A DNA stretch of 64,000 nt from Bacillota bacterium (GTDB lineage: Bacteria; Bacillota; Clostridia; Lachnospirales; Lachnospiraceae). The stretch covers positions 112,776 to 176,775 of the forward strand of contig JAEZGK010000073.1 in the NCBI GenBank assembly GCA_023437365.1, given 5' to 3'. The notes under the pieces were generated by a model. It ran no database searches. It was not told the origin of the DNA and saw nothing but the letters and a program-made list of their open reading frames with translations. How positions within the stretch are numbered: position 1 is the first letter of the stretch; every line of letters starts with the position of its first letter. Positions 18,239 through 27,812 of the stretch are shown here, piece by piece. Position numbers and translations under genes: made by a program.

Positions 18239-18307
18239 ATGTTAGGAGCTATTTTAGGAGATATTATCGGTAGCCCATATGAGTTTGATTTAAATAAGCT
18301 GAACTAA
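18239..18307 (+). pseudogene. N-terminal stump of an ADP-ribosylglycohydrolase gene
   Basis: The 22-codon open frame reads MLGAILGDIIGSPYEF near its start, the typical first motif of the DraG/ADP-ribosylglycohydrolase family, and then stops. CTAGGAG lies upstream. The rest of the gene is absent, so only the first ~16 codons of a ~250-300 residue enzyme remain. The 450-base gap (18134-18581) otherwise holds no gene that I can support. Confidence 0.6.
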
Positions 18308-18581
18308 CATAATACACGAAATAATTACTAGGTTACTGTTATTTAGAGCAATGAAATGGTAGAAAAAGGGAAAAGACAAATGATAAAGAACAAAATGAAC
18401 TTATGGTTACATAAACAACTTTCTAGTTGAAGATGAGGTTTACTATGTGTACAAGTTGGTAAATTAAATATAATACATAAAATATGTCGGATCATTAATA
18501 ATTGATTTTATGGTAATTTTAATACCTGATTGGAAGGAACGATAGATGGTATCGGGGAAGAGATTATAGAAAGGAATTACT

Positions 18582-19409
18582 ATGTCAGTAAGCTCAATAG
18601 AAACAAAGATTCGCTCACTTCAATCAGAAGTTGAGCGTTTATCCAGAGAATTAGAACGTGAAGGTAATAAGGAAATAGGATATCTTAAAGATATTCAAAG
18701 AATAGAGAAATCTGTAAATAAAAACTCCTCTATAACTCAAATGAAATCAAAACAACGATTGATTGACTCTGATAATGAGAAAATTCTGAAAAGCAGAAAG
18801 GACCAAACAAATATTAATGCAAAAATCAACAAAAAGAGAATGGAAATATCTAAAGCTCAGAGTGAATTGCAGAAAGAACAAGCTAAACTTTACGATGTTT
18901 CTCTAAAAAAACAAAACTCTATTATTGAAGAACAGCGGCAGTTGATAAATGAGATAAAGGTCTCTCCACCTACAACAACAAATGCTAATCTTTTAGAAAA
19001 AAAGGAATATGATTTTTTTATATCGCATGCGTCAGAGGATAAAGAAGCAATTGCGGAACCGTTAGCTACTTCGCTTATAGATAAAGGCGCGAAAGTATGG
19101 TATGACAAATTCACGTTAAGAATTGGAGATAGCCTTAGAAAGTCAATAGATGATGGACTTGCAAATTCCCGATATGGAATTGTAATTTTATCTGAACCAT
19201 ACTTTAAAAAGTTCTGGACTGGAGAAGAATTAAATGGATTATTTGCTAAACAGGAAGATGGGAGAAAAGTGATATTACCATTATGGCATAATATTTCAAA
19301 AGATGTTGTAAAGAAAAATAGTCCTATGCTTGCGGATATGCTAGCTTTAAAAACGGCAGACTTCACAGCAGAAGAATTGGCAGAAGAGTTCATAAAATTA
19401 TTGATGTAA
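18582..19409 (+). CDS. coiled-coil TIR-domain protein
   Basis: A 275-residue protein. Residues 5-125 are a heptad-rich, charged coiled coil. Residues 142-275 form a TIR domain: YDFFISHASEDKEAIAEPLA, VWYDKFTLRIGDSLRKSID, GIVILSEPYFKKFWTGEEL. The glutamate in the WTGEEL segment is where bacterial TIR NADases carry their catalytic Glu. No signal peptide is present, so it is cytoplasmic. It ends 15 bases before jetA and probably shares its transcript. Known TIR effectors deplete NAD+ on infection; whether this one acts alone or with Wadjet is unknown. Confidence 0.85.
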   Translation: MSVSSIETKIRSLQSEVERLSRELEREGNKEIGYLKDIQRIEKSVNKNSSITQMKSKQRLIDSDNEKILKSRKDQTNINAKINKKRMEISKAQSELQKEQAKLYDVSLKKQNSIIEEQRQLINEIKVSPPTTTNANLLEKKEYDFFISHASEDKEAIAEPLATSLIDKGAKVWYDKFTLRIGDSLRKSIDDGLANSRYGIVILSEPYFKKFWTGEELNGLFAKQEDGRKVILPLWHNISKDVVKKNSPMLADMLALKTADFTAEELAEEFIKLLM

Positions 19410-19424
19410 TTTAGGAGAAAACAA

Positions 19425-20822
19425 ATGATGCAAAACTTATTTGATACAATTCCAAGTGGGTTCTTTAATTGCCTTGCAAATAGTAGTAATAACGTTTTGT
19501 ATGCAGGTTGTTTACAAGTGATTTATGAGCAATATGATAGAGAGGTTTGCTATCAAATTAAAAGAAATATTATTAGAGATACTATTGCTTTATATTTGGT
19601 TGAAAATCATTTCGATTTGAGTGAGGATGAATCACAGCGAAGTCCATCTGATCGTGCAAGTGATATTTTACGAAGATTTTGTGAGAAAGAAATTGGATGG
19701 CTAGAAGAAGAGCTAGACGAATCGACATATGAAAAGAATATTGTTATGACAGAGCAGGGAATAAGGTTGGCAGAATTTCTATTAACACTAAAAAAGCCAG
19801 AGAAAGAAGAATATTCCAGCTATATCTATAATATCTATAACACAATGACGAATCCTAATCAATGGCAAGATGATCCATATGTTTGGGCATTGAAAAATGT
19901 ATATAAAAATGCAAAATCATTGGCTAATGCACTGAAAAAGTTATCTACATTTATAAAGAAAATAATTGAAAAAATGATTAAAGAAGAGAGTTTGGAAACT
20001 CTGACAGAAAATCTTTTATCATATCTTGAAGGAGATTTCATAAAAGAGTACTCAAGATTAGTAAAACAGCAAAATATACACTTATATAGACGTGCCATAA
20101 GAGAAAAATTAAATCAACTTCAAACAGATACCGAAACATATGAATTGTTAATTATAGGATGCGCATGTGAAGAAGAAATTGATGAGTCTGATGCCGAAGA
20201 ACTGGTGATTAATATGATCCAGGCGACAAAAAGATTTTTGACGGATGATTATGATAGAATACTTCAAGATATAAAACACAAAATTAATATATACCTTCAA
20301 GTAGCAGTAGGAAGAGCAAGATTTATAAAAAATCATGAGGTAGATGACCGGGGTAATATAGAACAAACTATAAAATATATTTCTGATGAATTGGTCATGC
20401 TTACATTAAAAGACGACCTACCAGAAAACATGAGAAATCTATTTCATATACAAGGTAACGAATATCTCGATATTAATTCTTTGAGGTATCCAAGAAATCA
20501 GCAATCAATAAAAAAGGAAGTTATAAGTAAGATTGAAAGAATGACGGAAGAGGATATTGAAAGAACAAAAAGAATTCACGAGAGAGAAGCGAATAATCCA
20601 TATTCCAAGGCTAAAGCCAAGCAGTTTGTTAGTCAGTTTATTGGAAAGAGCAGAAGTATTAGTGTTGAAGATATTCCTGTAAAAAGTAAGAGAGATTTAT
20701 TGATGACTATGTCAGCAGTTGCTTATGGAGAAGAGAATGGATATAAAATTGAATTGCTAGACGGATATGTTGAATATGAAAATATGACAGTAAAGAGATT
20801 TCGCTTTATTGAGGAGGAGTAA
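19425..20822 (+). CDS. jetA: Wadjet system protein JetA (DUF5716-like)
   Basis: A 465-residue, mostly helical protein that opens with NLFDTIPSGFFNCLANSS, a start typical of the JetA family linked to DUF5716. It corresponds to the kleisin-like (MukF-like) subunit of the JetABC complex. TAGGAGAAAA precedes the ATG. It is the first of four collinear genes in the order jetA-jetB-jetC-jetD, the classic Wadjet layout. Wadjet restricts circular plasmids by loop extrusion and cleavage (known of the system). The subtype (III by the JetA family) is my reading and should be treated as likely and not proved. Confidence 0.82.
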   Translation: MMQNLFDTIPSGFFNCLANSSNNVLYAGCLQVIYEQYDREVCYQIKRNIIRDTIALYLVENHFDLSEDESQRSPSDRASDILRRFCEKEIGWLEEELDESTYEKNIVMTEQGIRLAEFLLTLKKPEKEEYSSYIYNIYNTMTNPNQWQDDPYVWALKNVYKNAKSLANALKKLSTFIKKIIEKMIKEESLETLTENLLSYLEGDFIKEYSRLVKQQNIHLYRRAIREKLNQLQTDTETYELLIIGCACEEEIDESDAEELVINMIQATKRFLTDDYDRILQDIKHKINIYLQVAVGRARFIKNHEVDDRGNIEQTIKYISDELVMLTLKDDLPENMRNLFHIQGNEYLDINSLRYPRNQQSIKKEVISKIERMTEEDIERTKRIHEREANNPYSKAKAKQFVSQFIGKSRSISVEDIPVKSKRDLLMTMSAVAYGEENGYKIELLDGYVEYENMTVKRFRFIEEE

Positions 20823-20823
20823 A

Positions 20824-21474
20824 ATGGAGTTTGAGGGGGCATGGTCTGATTTTTCAACAAATGAACGTGATATGTTTCAAAAAGTTTGTCGAAAGCTTTT
20901 AAAACAAACATTTATTGTTAGAGAAAAGGAAGAAGAAAAAAAGCTATATTATTTTGTTTCCAAAAATAATAATGCATTTTCGATGTATTTAAATTTTATC
21001 GGGTTTGATGTTGTTATTGACAGAGATAATGGGGTTGCAATGTTATCAAATTGTAACTCAGCTGGAGAACATGGAAAAATACAGTCAAATCATTTAAAAC
21101 TAAAATTGGCAGATAGTATAGTATTATGTTGTTTATGGACATTATATGCTGATCGGATTAATGCAGGTTCTCTTTCAAAAACAATTGTAATCAGTATGAC
21201 TGACCTATTATTTGAATTAGAGAAATATGGATACAGAGAAAAAATAGATAAAACCTTTATGGAGCGGATACTGAAGATGTTTTCTGAGTATAGCTTGATT
21301 GAAGTAAATGGAAAAATTGGAGAAGGAGAATGTCTTATTAGGCTTTATTCTTCATTACAATTCGCTTTAGATACGGAAGAATTTAAAATATTCGTTGAAA
21401 ATGTTGTAGCTAAAATGCATGAAAAAAGCTTATCAGAGACAGAGGGGGAGGATGTAGATGATACAGAAGAGTAA
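20824..21474 (+). CDS. jetB: Wadjet system protein JetB (DUF6063/MukE-like)
   Basis: A 216-residue protein with paired winged-helix character, fitting the MukE-like JetB subunit. The ATG at 20824 follows the jetA stop by one base, and GAGGAGGAG, which also encodes the JetA end, serves as Shine-Dalgarno. A TTG 15 bases earlier would overlap jetA and is less likely. The last 17 bases overlap jetC. The tail is strongly acidic (ETEGEDVDDTEE). Confidence 0.8.
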   Translation: MEFEGAWSDFSTNERDMFQKVCRKLLKQTFIVREKEEEKKLYYFVSKNNNAFSMYLNFIGFDVVIDRDNGVAMLSNCNSAGEHGKIQSNHLKLKLADSIVLCCLWTLYADRINAGSLSKTIVISMTDLLFELEKYGYREKIDKTFMERILKMFSEYSLIEVNGKIGEGECLIRLYSSLQFALDTEEFKIFVENVVAKMHEKSLSETEGEDVDDTEE

Positions 21475-24400
21475 CCAAAATCGTAAAACAGCAACAAAAT
21501 TACTTCTAGTACAGTGGTCTAGATTCTCAAATGTCTGTATTAAGTTAGAGGGATCTACTTTGTTTACTGGTACAAATGGAAGCGGCAAATCAACCATTTT
21601 AGATGCAATGACATATATGTTGACGGGTAATACACAGTTTAATAAAGCAGCTCAAGATAGAGATAGGACAGTGTTGACTTATGTAAGGGGCGATACAAAA
21701 AGTGAAGGTTCGGCAAGGTTTCTTAGATCAGGAGAAGTAATCAGCTATGTTGTAATGGAGTTTTATTCGCCGATTGAAGATATAAATTTTGTTGTGGGAG
21801 TATGCATTGAATCACCGAATGAGAATAAGTCTGTAAGTAAATGGTTTGTCATAAAAGATGCAAAAATAGAGAATGTAAATTTTTTTCGTGCATCTGGAGA
21901 TAATCTATATGTTACGCCTAAAAATGAATTGAAGAATAGCGGAAATAAGCTGCAGTCATCTATTTTTATGTCACGTGATAAGGGAACGGAACAATTATTA
22001 AGAGCGCTAGGACTACGATGTGGTGCAGACAGGTATAGAGCGAAATTGGTAAAGATGATGTCGTTTAACCCAGAGAATAATATTGATAAATTTATTCAAG
22101 AATGTGTTTTGGATGATCATCCAATTAATTCATTAACTGAGTTAAAAGAACATAAGAAACGGTTTGAATCACTTAAAGAAATGTACTTAAATCTTAATAT
22201 GGAAAGAGCGAAATTAAGGGACTTGGAGGAGAAAACTCAAGATTATGAATTAAAGTTACGTGAATATCAAATTAGGGAATTACTTCTGCTATATCAGGAA
22301 TGGCAAGTGAAATTGAGTGAAAAAGAAGAAAACGAAAGAAAAGTAGAGGGAATAGAGATAAAACTTAGTGAACTCAACAAAAGCTTAGAATCTTCTAGTA
22401 AGGAATATGATTCAGCATTAGAGAGATATAGAATTGCGGCTAATAACGATATTCTAAGAGGTATGAGTGACACAAAGAAAGAATTACAAATGCAATATAA
22501 ACAGCTTATAGATCAAGAGAAAACTAATTTGGAACATATAAAGAAACTGGAGTCCTTGCAAGTGGATTTAAAAACACTGCTATATTGGTATGATCATGAA
22601 GACTCCGAGTATTCAAATTTATTACATATTCTGGAATCAAGAGTGGCTATAAAAGAAAAAATAGATTGTTTTATTAGATTAAAAAAGAACTTAGAAAAAT
22701 CTAAAATATCACTTAATTCTGACTCGGTTCATATTGATGATGAAATAAAAGAAGCAAATAATCAAATTGAAGAAATAGAATCAAAAATAAAAAAATTGAG
22801 TTCAAATATTATATCTTTTCCTAAATATATAGAGGATGCTAGAAATTTAATTCAATCAGAGTTGCAGAGCAAGGGCATTAACACAGAGGTAAGACTTTTT
22901 GCTGAATTGGTCAAGTCAATAAAGCATGAAGAATGGCGTTTGGCAATTGAAACATTTTTAGGAAAGAAAAGATATTTCTTAATTGTTGATGGGGATTATT
23001 GTTTAGAAACAATGAAAATAGCACACAAGCATGGATTGCGAAATATTAATGTAGTAATTACAGACAAACTTCCAAATTCAGAGGTACAATTAGGTTCAGC
23101 AGCATCTGAATTGGATATTCCAAATGCTTATGCCAGAAGATTTGCCAATTACTTACTAAATGGCATTCACTTGTGCAATTCGTTGGAAGAACTACATGAC
23201 AATCCCAAGGGTGGCTTAATGACGGATGGAACATTGGCAAAAAGCTATTCTATGTCATGTATGGATGTTTCAAAAACAGAAGTGTGCTTAGGAATGGATG
23301 CAATTACGCTTCAGTTAAAAAGAGCTCAAGTAGAAAAGAAAAAAATAGAAGATGGAATTCCGCAGAAAACTAACCTTTTGAATACAGTGAATGCGAAAAT
23401 AGCTGATATTGAGCGTGTTAACTTTGATGCTGACAATTATAATTTTAGTGCACCAGAATTGCTATGTGAGATTAGAGAAAAACAAAATAAGATTCAAGAA
23501 GACGTTCACGAGATAGATAATAATCCTGATATGATAACAGTTTTAAACGAAGAAAAAAGAGCAACCGAGAACCTTAATTTGGCAAAAAATAAGCATTCAG
23601 CTATTGTAAGCCAAATAGATATGATGACGCAGGATAGAGAACGAATAGAAGAACGGAATAAGAATCTGTCTGGAGAAATATACAGTGTCAAAAACAGATA
23701 TGAGGAAAATGTTTATAAACAGCTTGAAATAAAACGACCAATGCTTGAATTGTATGAAAAGTTAAAGCAACAAAAAGGAAGTCCTGATGTAATGGCAACA
23801 AAAACGGTATCAAACTGGAAGGGAGATGTAGATATAAGCCTTAGACAGATGGAGAGTTTGCAGTTGGAATATTGCAAGTTAGATGGTCAAGATTTGAATA
23901 AAAGAGGACCCGCCTTCATAGCTTATTATCGTCAAGCTTACAAAGATGTGGCAAATGTTAAAATTGAGGAAACGCATGAGCAGTTAGAGTTGCAAGCAAA
24001 AAAGCTTGAAAGTGCATTTATGAACGATTTTGTCGCGGAATTGAACGAGGCAATCCTTGAGGCTAAGGAAGAGATTGATTTAATAAATAATGAATTAGCA
24101 CTGATTCCTTTTGGAAATGATACATACAAATTCAAAATGATAGAACGAAACGATAGAAAATCATTTTTCTCTATCAGTGAAAAACTCAAAGAATTTATGA
24201 ATCAGCCAGAAATCTACTTAAATTCGAACCGTGATAATGAAGAAATGGAGCAGGATATCAAAGAATTTCTTGATTTGATTCTTGAAGAGGAAGATGAAAA
24301 TGAATACACAGATTATCGAAAGTATTTTGTATATGACATGGAAATTCGTAGTCGTCAGGGAAATGAACATGTAGTAGCTTCATTGTCTAGAAAGCAAGGA

Positions 24401-24718
24401 TCTGCAAGTAATGGAGAAAAGCAGACGCCATATTTTATTATTTTAGCTGCTAGCTTGTTACAATGTTATCCAAGAAATAATTGTTGTGCCAGGTTAGCAT
24501 TTATAGATGAAGCTTTTTCGGCATTATCACGAGAACGAATTGAGCAAATGGTAAATTTTTTAGAAGATAATAATTTTCAGGTCATATATGCAGCTCCTCC
24601 CGAGAAAATTGGAAGTATTGGTGCATATATTAATTCTACAGTAAGTATGGTGACTACCGGAAGGTATACAAATGCAGTCGAAGGTTTGGTGAATATGGAT
24701 GGATTTGAAACTAAATAG
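21458..24718 (+). CDS. jetC: Wadjet SMC-like ATPase JetC
   Basis: A 1086-residue SMC/MukB-like ATPase. Walker A is GTNGSGKSTILDAMTYM (about residues 37-53). A long coiled coil covers about 230-420 and 620-870, with a hinge-like non-coiled part between (about 480-590). The C-terminal head has SNGEKQTPYFI as signature motif and FIDEAFSALSRERIEQM as Walker B. It powers DNA loop extrusion in Wadjet. It overlaps jetB and jetD, showing tight coupling. GGGGGAGG precedes the ATG. Confidence 0.9.
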   Translation: MIQKSNQNRKTATKLLLVQWSRFSNVCIKLEGSTLFTGTNGSGKSTILDAMTYMLTGNTQFNKAAQDRDRTVLTYVRGDTKSEGSARFLRSGEVISYVVMEFYSPIEDINFVVGVCIESPNENKSVSKWFVIKDAKIENVNFFRASGDNLYVTPKNELKNSGNKLQSSIFMSRDKGTEQLLRALGLRCGADRYRAKLVKMMSFNPENNIDKFIQECVLDDHPINSLTELKEHKKRFESLKEMYLNLNMERAKLRDLEEKTQDYELKLREYQIRELLLLYQEWQVKLSEKEENERKVEGIEIKLSELNKSLESSSKEYDSALERYRIAANNDILRGMSDTKKELQMQYKQLIDQEKTNLEHIKKLESLQVDLKTLLYWYDHEDSEYSNLLHILESRVAIKEKIDCFIRLKKNLEKSKISLNSDSVHIDDEIKEANNQIEEIESKIKKLSSNIISFPKYIEDARNLIQSELQSKGINTEVRLFAELVKSIKHEEWRLAIETFLGKKRYFLIVDGDYCLETMKIAHKHGLRNINVVITDKLPNSEVQLGSAASELDIPNAYARRFANYLLNGIHLCNSLEELHDNPKGGLMTDGTLAKSYSMSCMDVSKTEVCLGMDAITLQLKRAQVEKKKIEDGIPQKTNLLNTVNAKIADIERVNFDADNYNFSAPELLCEIREKQNKIQEDVHEIDNNPDMITVLNEEKRATENLNLAKNKHSAIVSQIDMMTQDRERIEERNKNLSGEIYSVKNRYEENVYKQLEIKRPMLELYEKLKQQKGSPDVMATKTVSNWKGDVDISLRQMESLQLEYCKLDGQDLNKRGPAFIAYYRQAYKDVANVKIEETHEQLELQAKKLESAFMNDFVAELNEAILEAKEEIDLINNELALIPFGNDTYKFKMIERNDRKSFFSISEKLKEFMNQPEIYLNSNRDNEEMEQDIKEFLDLILEEEDENEYTDYRKYFVYDMEIRSRQGNEHVVASLSRKQGSASNGEKQTPYFIILAASLLQCYPRNNCCARLAFIDEAFSALSRERIEQMVNFLEDNNFQVIYAAPPEKIGSIGAYINSTVSMVTTGRYTNAVEGLVNMDGFETK

Positions 24719-25922
24719 TATGCAGAAGCAAATCATTAATTGTTTACTTGATAAGTATGAGAGTAGCAAAAGTTATACAGGGCAGAATCTAGTTGAGCAA
24801 AATTATTATTTAGATCCAACAAATATTTATATGGATTATGAATCAGATTTTGCAGACATTGATATTGTTCAAAAATTTGAAGATTCTGTATTTGAATTAC
24901 AGCAAAAAGATCTTATTAGTGTTGAAATAAAGAATGATGTAATCAAGAAAATCACAGCCGTTAAGAATTTGATTTCACGATATTATGACCTTGTGAATAG
25001 GAAAGAAATTAGAGATATTCAAAAGGAACAAATTAACTATTATGAAAGTTGTATTGGAACAAACAGCGTAATTGATAAGTTTTGTTCATATGAAATCAAA
25101 AGGCTTTCAATAGGGAAAAAAGCAACATATGAGTTGGAAGTAGCTACTAATATCATCAGTATTGTCAATTTCATTCTAAAAAATGATATAAATATTTTGG
25201 AACGTGAGTTGTCAATAGCATTACTAAATGATAGTAAATTATTCAAAACAAAATATCGTGGTCGTGTTTGTAAAGTTTTAAGACAATACGGAATGTATGA
25301 AGAATTACTAGAAGATGTCGATGAAAAACAATTTGAAAATGTACTCTTAGAAGAACATAAAATATTTTCAAATCCATCTTATGTATATTTTAAGGGGGAT
25401 GCTTGTATAAAATATAAAGATGGAACAGAAATAAAAGTGTTATTAGAGAGGCCAATCGCTTTGTCTTCCGAGTCGCTAGATAGTATTAGAGAAATTGCTA
25501 TTTATAATCCAGCGATCATGACTGTAGAAAATCTGACGTCGTATAATCGTCTAAATTCAAGGGAGATATTTTATATTTTTTTAAGCGGATATCATAATTC
25601 ATTAAAGCAAAAATTTCTACTTAAATTGGGAAACAATAATCAAAGTAAACAATGGTATCATTTTGGAGATTTAGATCCAGATGGTTTCTATATTTTGCTT
25701 AACTTAAGAGAAAAAACAAGAATTAATTTTTTACCTGCTTATATGTCATTGGAATATTTAATTAAATATCAAAAGTACAGTAAACCACTGGAAAATAATG
25801 ATATTACGAAGGCACAAACATTATTAAAGGCAGGTGAGTTTGCTGACATAATGCAATATATGTTAGATCAAAATTGTAAATTGGAGCAAGAAATAATCAG
25901 TTGGATGGAACAGGAGAAATAG
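24699..25922 (+). CDS. jetD: Wadjet nuclease JetD (TOPRIM)
   Basis: A 407-residue protein. Its C-terminal third carries the TOPRIM metal-binding motif in WYHFGDLDPDGFYILLNLR (about residues 318-336), and a conserved Glu is likely in ENLTSYNR (about 275). This is the DNA-cleaving subunit of Wadjet. It overlaps jetC by 20 bases; GAAGG is rather far upstream, so coupling is probable. The gene ends just before the truncated integrase copy. Confidence 0.85.
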   Translation: MDLKLNSMQKQIINCLLDKYESSKSYTGQNLVEQNYYLDPTNIYMDYESDFADIDIVQKFEDSVFELQQKDLISVEIKNDVIKKITAVKNLISRYYDLVNRKEIRDIQKEQINYYESCIGTNSVIDKFCSYEIKRLSIGKKATYELEVATNIISIVNFILKNDINILERELSIALLNDSKLFKTKYRGRVCKVLRQYGMYEELLEDVDEKQFENVLLEEHKIFSNPSYVYFKGDACIKYKDGTEIKVLLERPIALSSESLDSIREIAIYNPAIMTVENLTSYNRLNSREIFYIFLSGYHNSLKQKFLLKLGNNNQSKQWYHFGDLDPDGFYILLNLREKTRINFLPAYMSLEYLIKYQKYSKPLENNDITKAQTLLKAGEFADIMQYMLDQNCKLEQEIISWMEQEK

Positions 25923-25967
25923 AACCTTTTTAAAATGATATGTTTCCATGATATTTCTATGATGCCC

Positions 25968-26782
25968 AAAGGTTATTATTATCTGATATGGGAAAACGGT
26001 CTGCAGCCTAATACCTTGGATAATATCCACACCCAACTACACTCGGCATTCCAGATGGCTGTCAGAGATGAGCTGCTTCGAAGGAATCCTTCTGATGGAG
26101 TCATGGGAGAGATTAAGAAAAGCCATATCTGGGTAAAGAAGAAGCGTCATGCCCTTACGCTTCCACAACAGAGAGCTTTCATGAACTTCCTCGAGTCACA
26201 ATATGAGTATCGTGGATGGCACCCCTGTTATTACGGTTCTCCTCGGGATCGGAAAGCGTATAGGAGAGTGTCTGGCGCTTACCTGGGACAATCTTGATTT
26301 TGACAACAAAACGGTCGGGGTTAATCGTACCTTTACCTACAGACCTGAGCCTGAAAATTGATGTGTGGTCCATATTCCCTCACCGAAGACGGAAGCCGGC
26401 AGGAGAACAGTTCCTATGATTGATGAGGTCTATGAAGCGTTCCTGGAAGAGTATAAGATCCAGAGCTGTCTAGGCTTTAATAACAATGAGATTAATGGCT
26501 TTTCAGGGTTTATTTTTTCAAAGGGAGAAAGAAATGTATATACCCCGGAATCAATTAATCGTGCCCTTCACAGAAATTCAGAGGCCTATAATAAGCAGGA
26601 AACGATAAAGGCTACGGAGGGGAAGAGAGTGAGCTCTGCGGATTCTTCCCAGCTTCTCAGCACACAACCTAAGGCACACCTTCTGTACGAGACTATGTGA
26701 GAATGAGTCAAATCTGAAGATCATCTAATCAGTTATGGGACATGCAGATATCTCGACCACGATGAATATCTACGTAGTTAGA
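25968..26782 (+). pseudogene. decayed second copy of the tyrosine integrase
   Basis: From about 25968 the DNA matches the integrase gene at 13014 from residue ~121 onward (GLQPNTLDNIHTQLH, KKKRHALTLPQQRAFMNFL). The first 120 residues are missing. There is a one-base insertion near 26223 inside the GWHP/VITVL region, an in-frame TGA near 26360, another frameshift near 26630, and further damage up to the active-site Tyr region (ATGAATATCTACG, about 26763-26775). It cannot make an active recombinase. It marks the other border of the defence island and is in the same orientation as the intact gene. Confidence 0.88.
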
Positions 26783-26847
26783 GATTATTGATGAGCGAAT
26801 GAAGGAAATAATTTCTTTTTGAAGAAGTGATAAATACTGTTTGGTTA

Positions 26848-26876
26848 TTGACAAATAGTAATAACTGCTATAAAAT
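26848..26876 (+). promoter_or_regulatory. promoter of the toxin-antitoxin operon
   Basis: TTGACA (26848-26853), a 17-base spacer and TAAAAT (26871-26876). The repeats TATAAAATGTTATAAAATAA across the -10 could serve as operator for the antitoxin. Confidence 0.6.
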
Positions 26877-26913
26877 GTTATAAAATAATATAAACTACAA
26901 TCAAGGAGGTTAC

Positions 26914-27273
26914 ATGGAAACAAAAGATTTGCCTAATTTACGACGTGTGGCTCGATCAGGAGCTGTTACATATACAGGACACGCGTTGGATCAAATGTTG
27001 GATCGTGGTATTAAGACAGATGATGTTGAAGAAATCTTGGGAAGTTCAACTAATCAATTGATTGAAGTGCAGTCGCCATCTGTAACGTCTGGGAAATGTC
27101 ACAAAGATGAAAGAATTTTGATATATGATCCGGAGCATGATCCGGATGCTATTGCTGTGATTACACTTCAATTTAATCCCGGTGTCGAGTTACTAGTGAT
27201 TACAGCTGAGATGCCAAAAACTGATATCTGGGATAAGATTATAGGTAGAAATCCTACTTTAATTAGAAAATAA
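26914..27273 (+). CDS. DUF4258 protein, putative toxin
   Basis: A 119-residue protein with the DUF4258 pattern YTGHALDQMLDRGIKTDDVEEIL followed by a beta-rich core ending in LLVITAEMP. Family members are RelE/MqsR-fold candidates paired with MqsA/YgiT-type antitoxins, as seen here with the next gene. CAAGGAGGT gives a strong ribosome binding site. The gene order toxin then zinc-finger antitoxin is the MqsRA order. RNase activity is inferred, not shown. Confidence 0.7.
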   Translation: METKDLPNLRRVARSGAVTYTGHALDQMLDRGIKTDDVEEILGSSTNQLIEVQSPSVTSGKCHKDERILIYDPEHDPDAIAVITLQFNPGVELLVITAEMPKTDIWDKIIGRNPTLIRK

Positions 27274-27335
27274 GAGGATATAAGTGAAATTGGTATGATT
27301 ATGGATATAAATATTAGGAGATAGCGGAGGCAAAA

Positions 27336-27812
27336 ATGGAAGGAGCAACGATGCATAAAATATGTATGGAATGCGGTGGAAAAATGCATTTAACTACAAT
27401 AGAACGTACATTTAATGTTAAAGGAAAACAAATCACAATTAGTGGAATAGAAGCATACGTTTGTGACCATTGCAATGAGGAGGTATTTACCTCAACTGAA
27501 GCAAAGATGATCGAAAGAGTGATAAGCGCAATTAGAGAAAGCACTCAAGCTGATATACCGGTTTTAAATCTATACGAAACGGCCGAATTCTTAAGAGTTA
27601 GCAACCAGACAATCTATAACATGATTAGAGATGGACGGATAAAGGCATATAAAGTAGGAAGGGAATGGAGATTCCTTCAATCTGATATCTTAGCATATAT
27701 GAATTCTAAGGTTAATGATGATCTTTTAGCAGCAAAAGGCGGTGAAGTAAGCGAAAACGATATTGAGATAATTCTTAGTGAGATAGAAAAGAGAAAAAAG
27801 CAGGATGAGTAA
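27336..27812 (+). CDS. MqsA/YgiT-type zinc finger plus HTH antitoxin
   Basis: A 158-residue protein. The first 50 residues form a YgiT/MqsA zinc finger (CMECGG and CDHC). Residues ~73-128 are an excisionase-type winged HTH (LYETAEFLRVSNQTIYNMI and AYKVGREWRFLQSDIL). The acidic tail is typical of antitoxins. ATG 27336 follows GCGGAGG; ATG 27351, after GGAAGGAG, is also possible. It overlaps the protease gene by 8 bases. It probably neutralises the DUF4258 protein and represses the operon. Confidence 0.78.
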   Translation: MEGATMHKICMECGGKMHLTTIERTFNVKGKQITISGIEAYVCDHCNEEVFTSTEAKMIERVISAIRESTQADIPVLNLYETAEFLRVSNQTIYNMIRDGRIKAYKVGREWRFLQSDILAYMNSKVNDDLLAAKGGEVSENDIEIILSEIEKRKKQDE

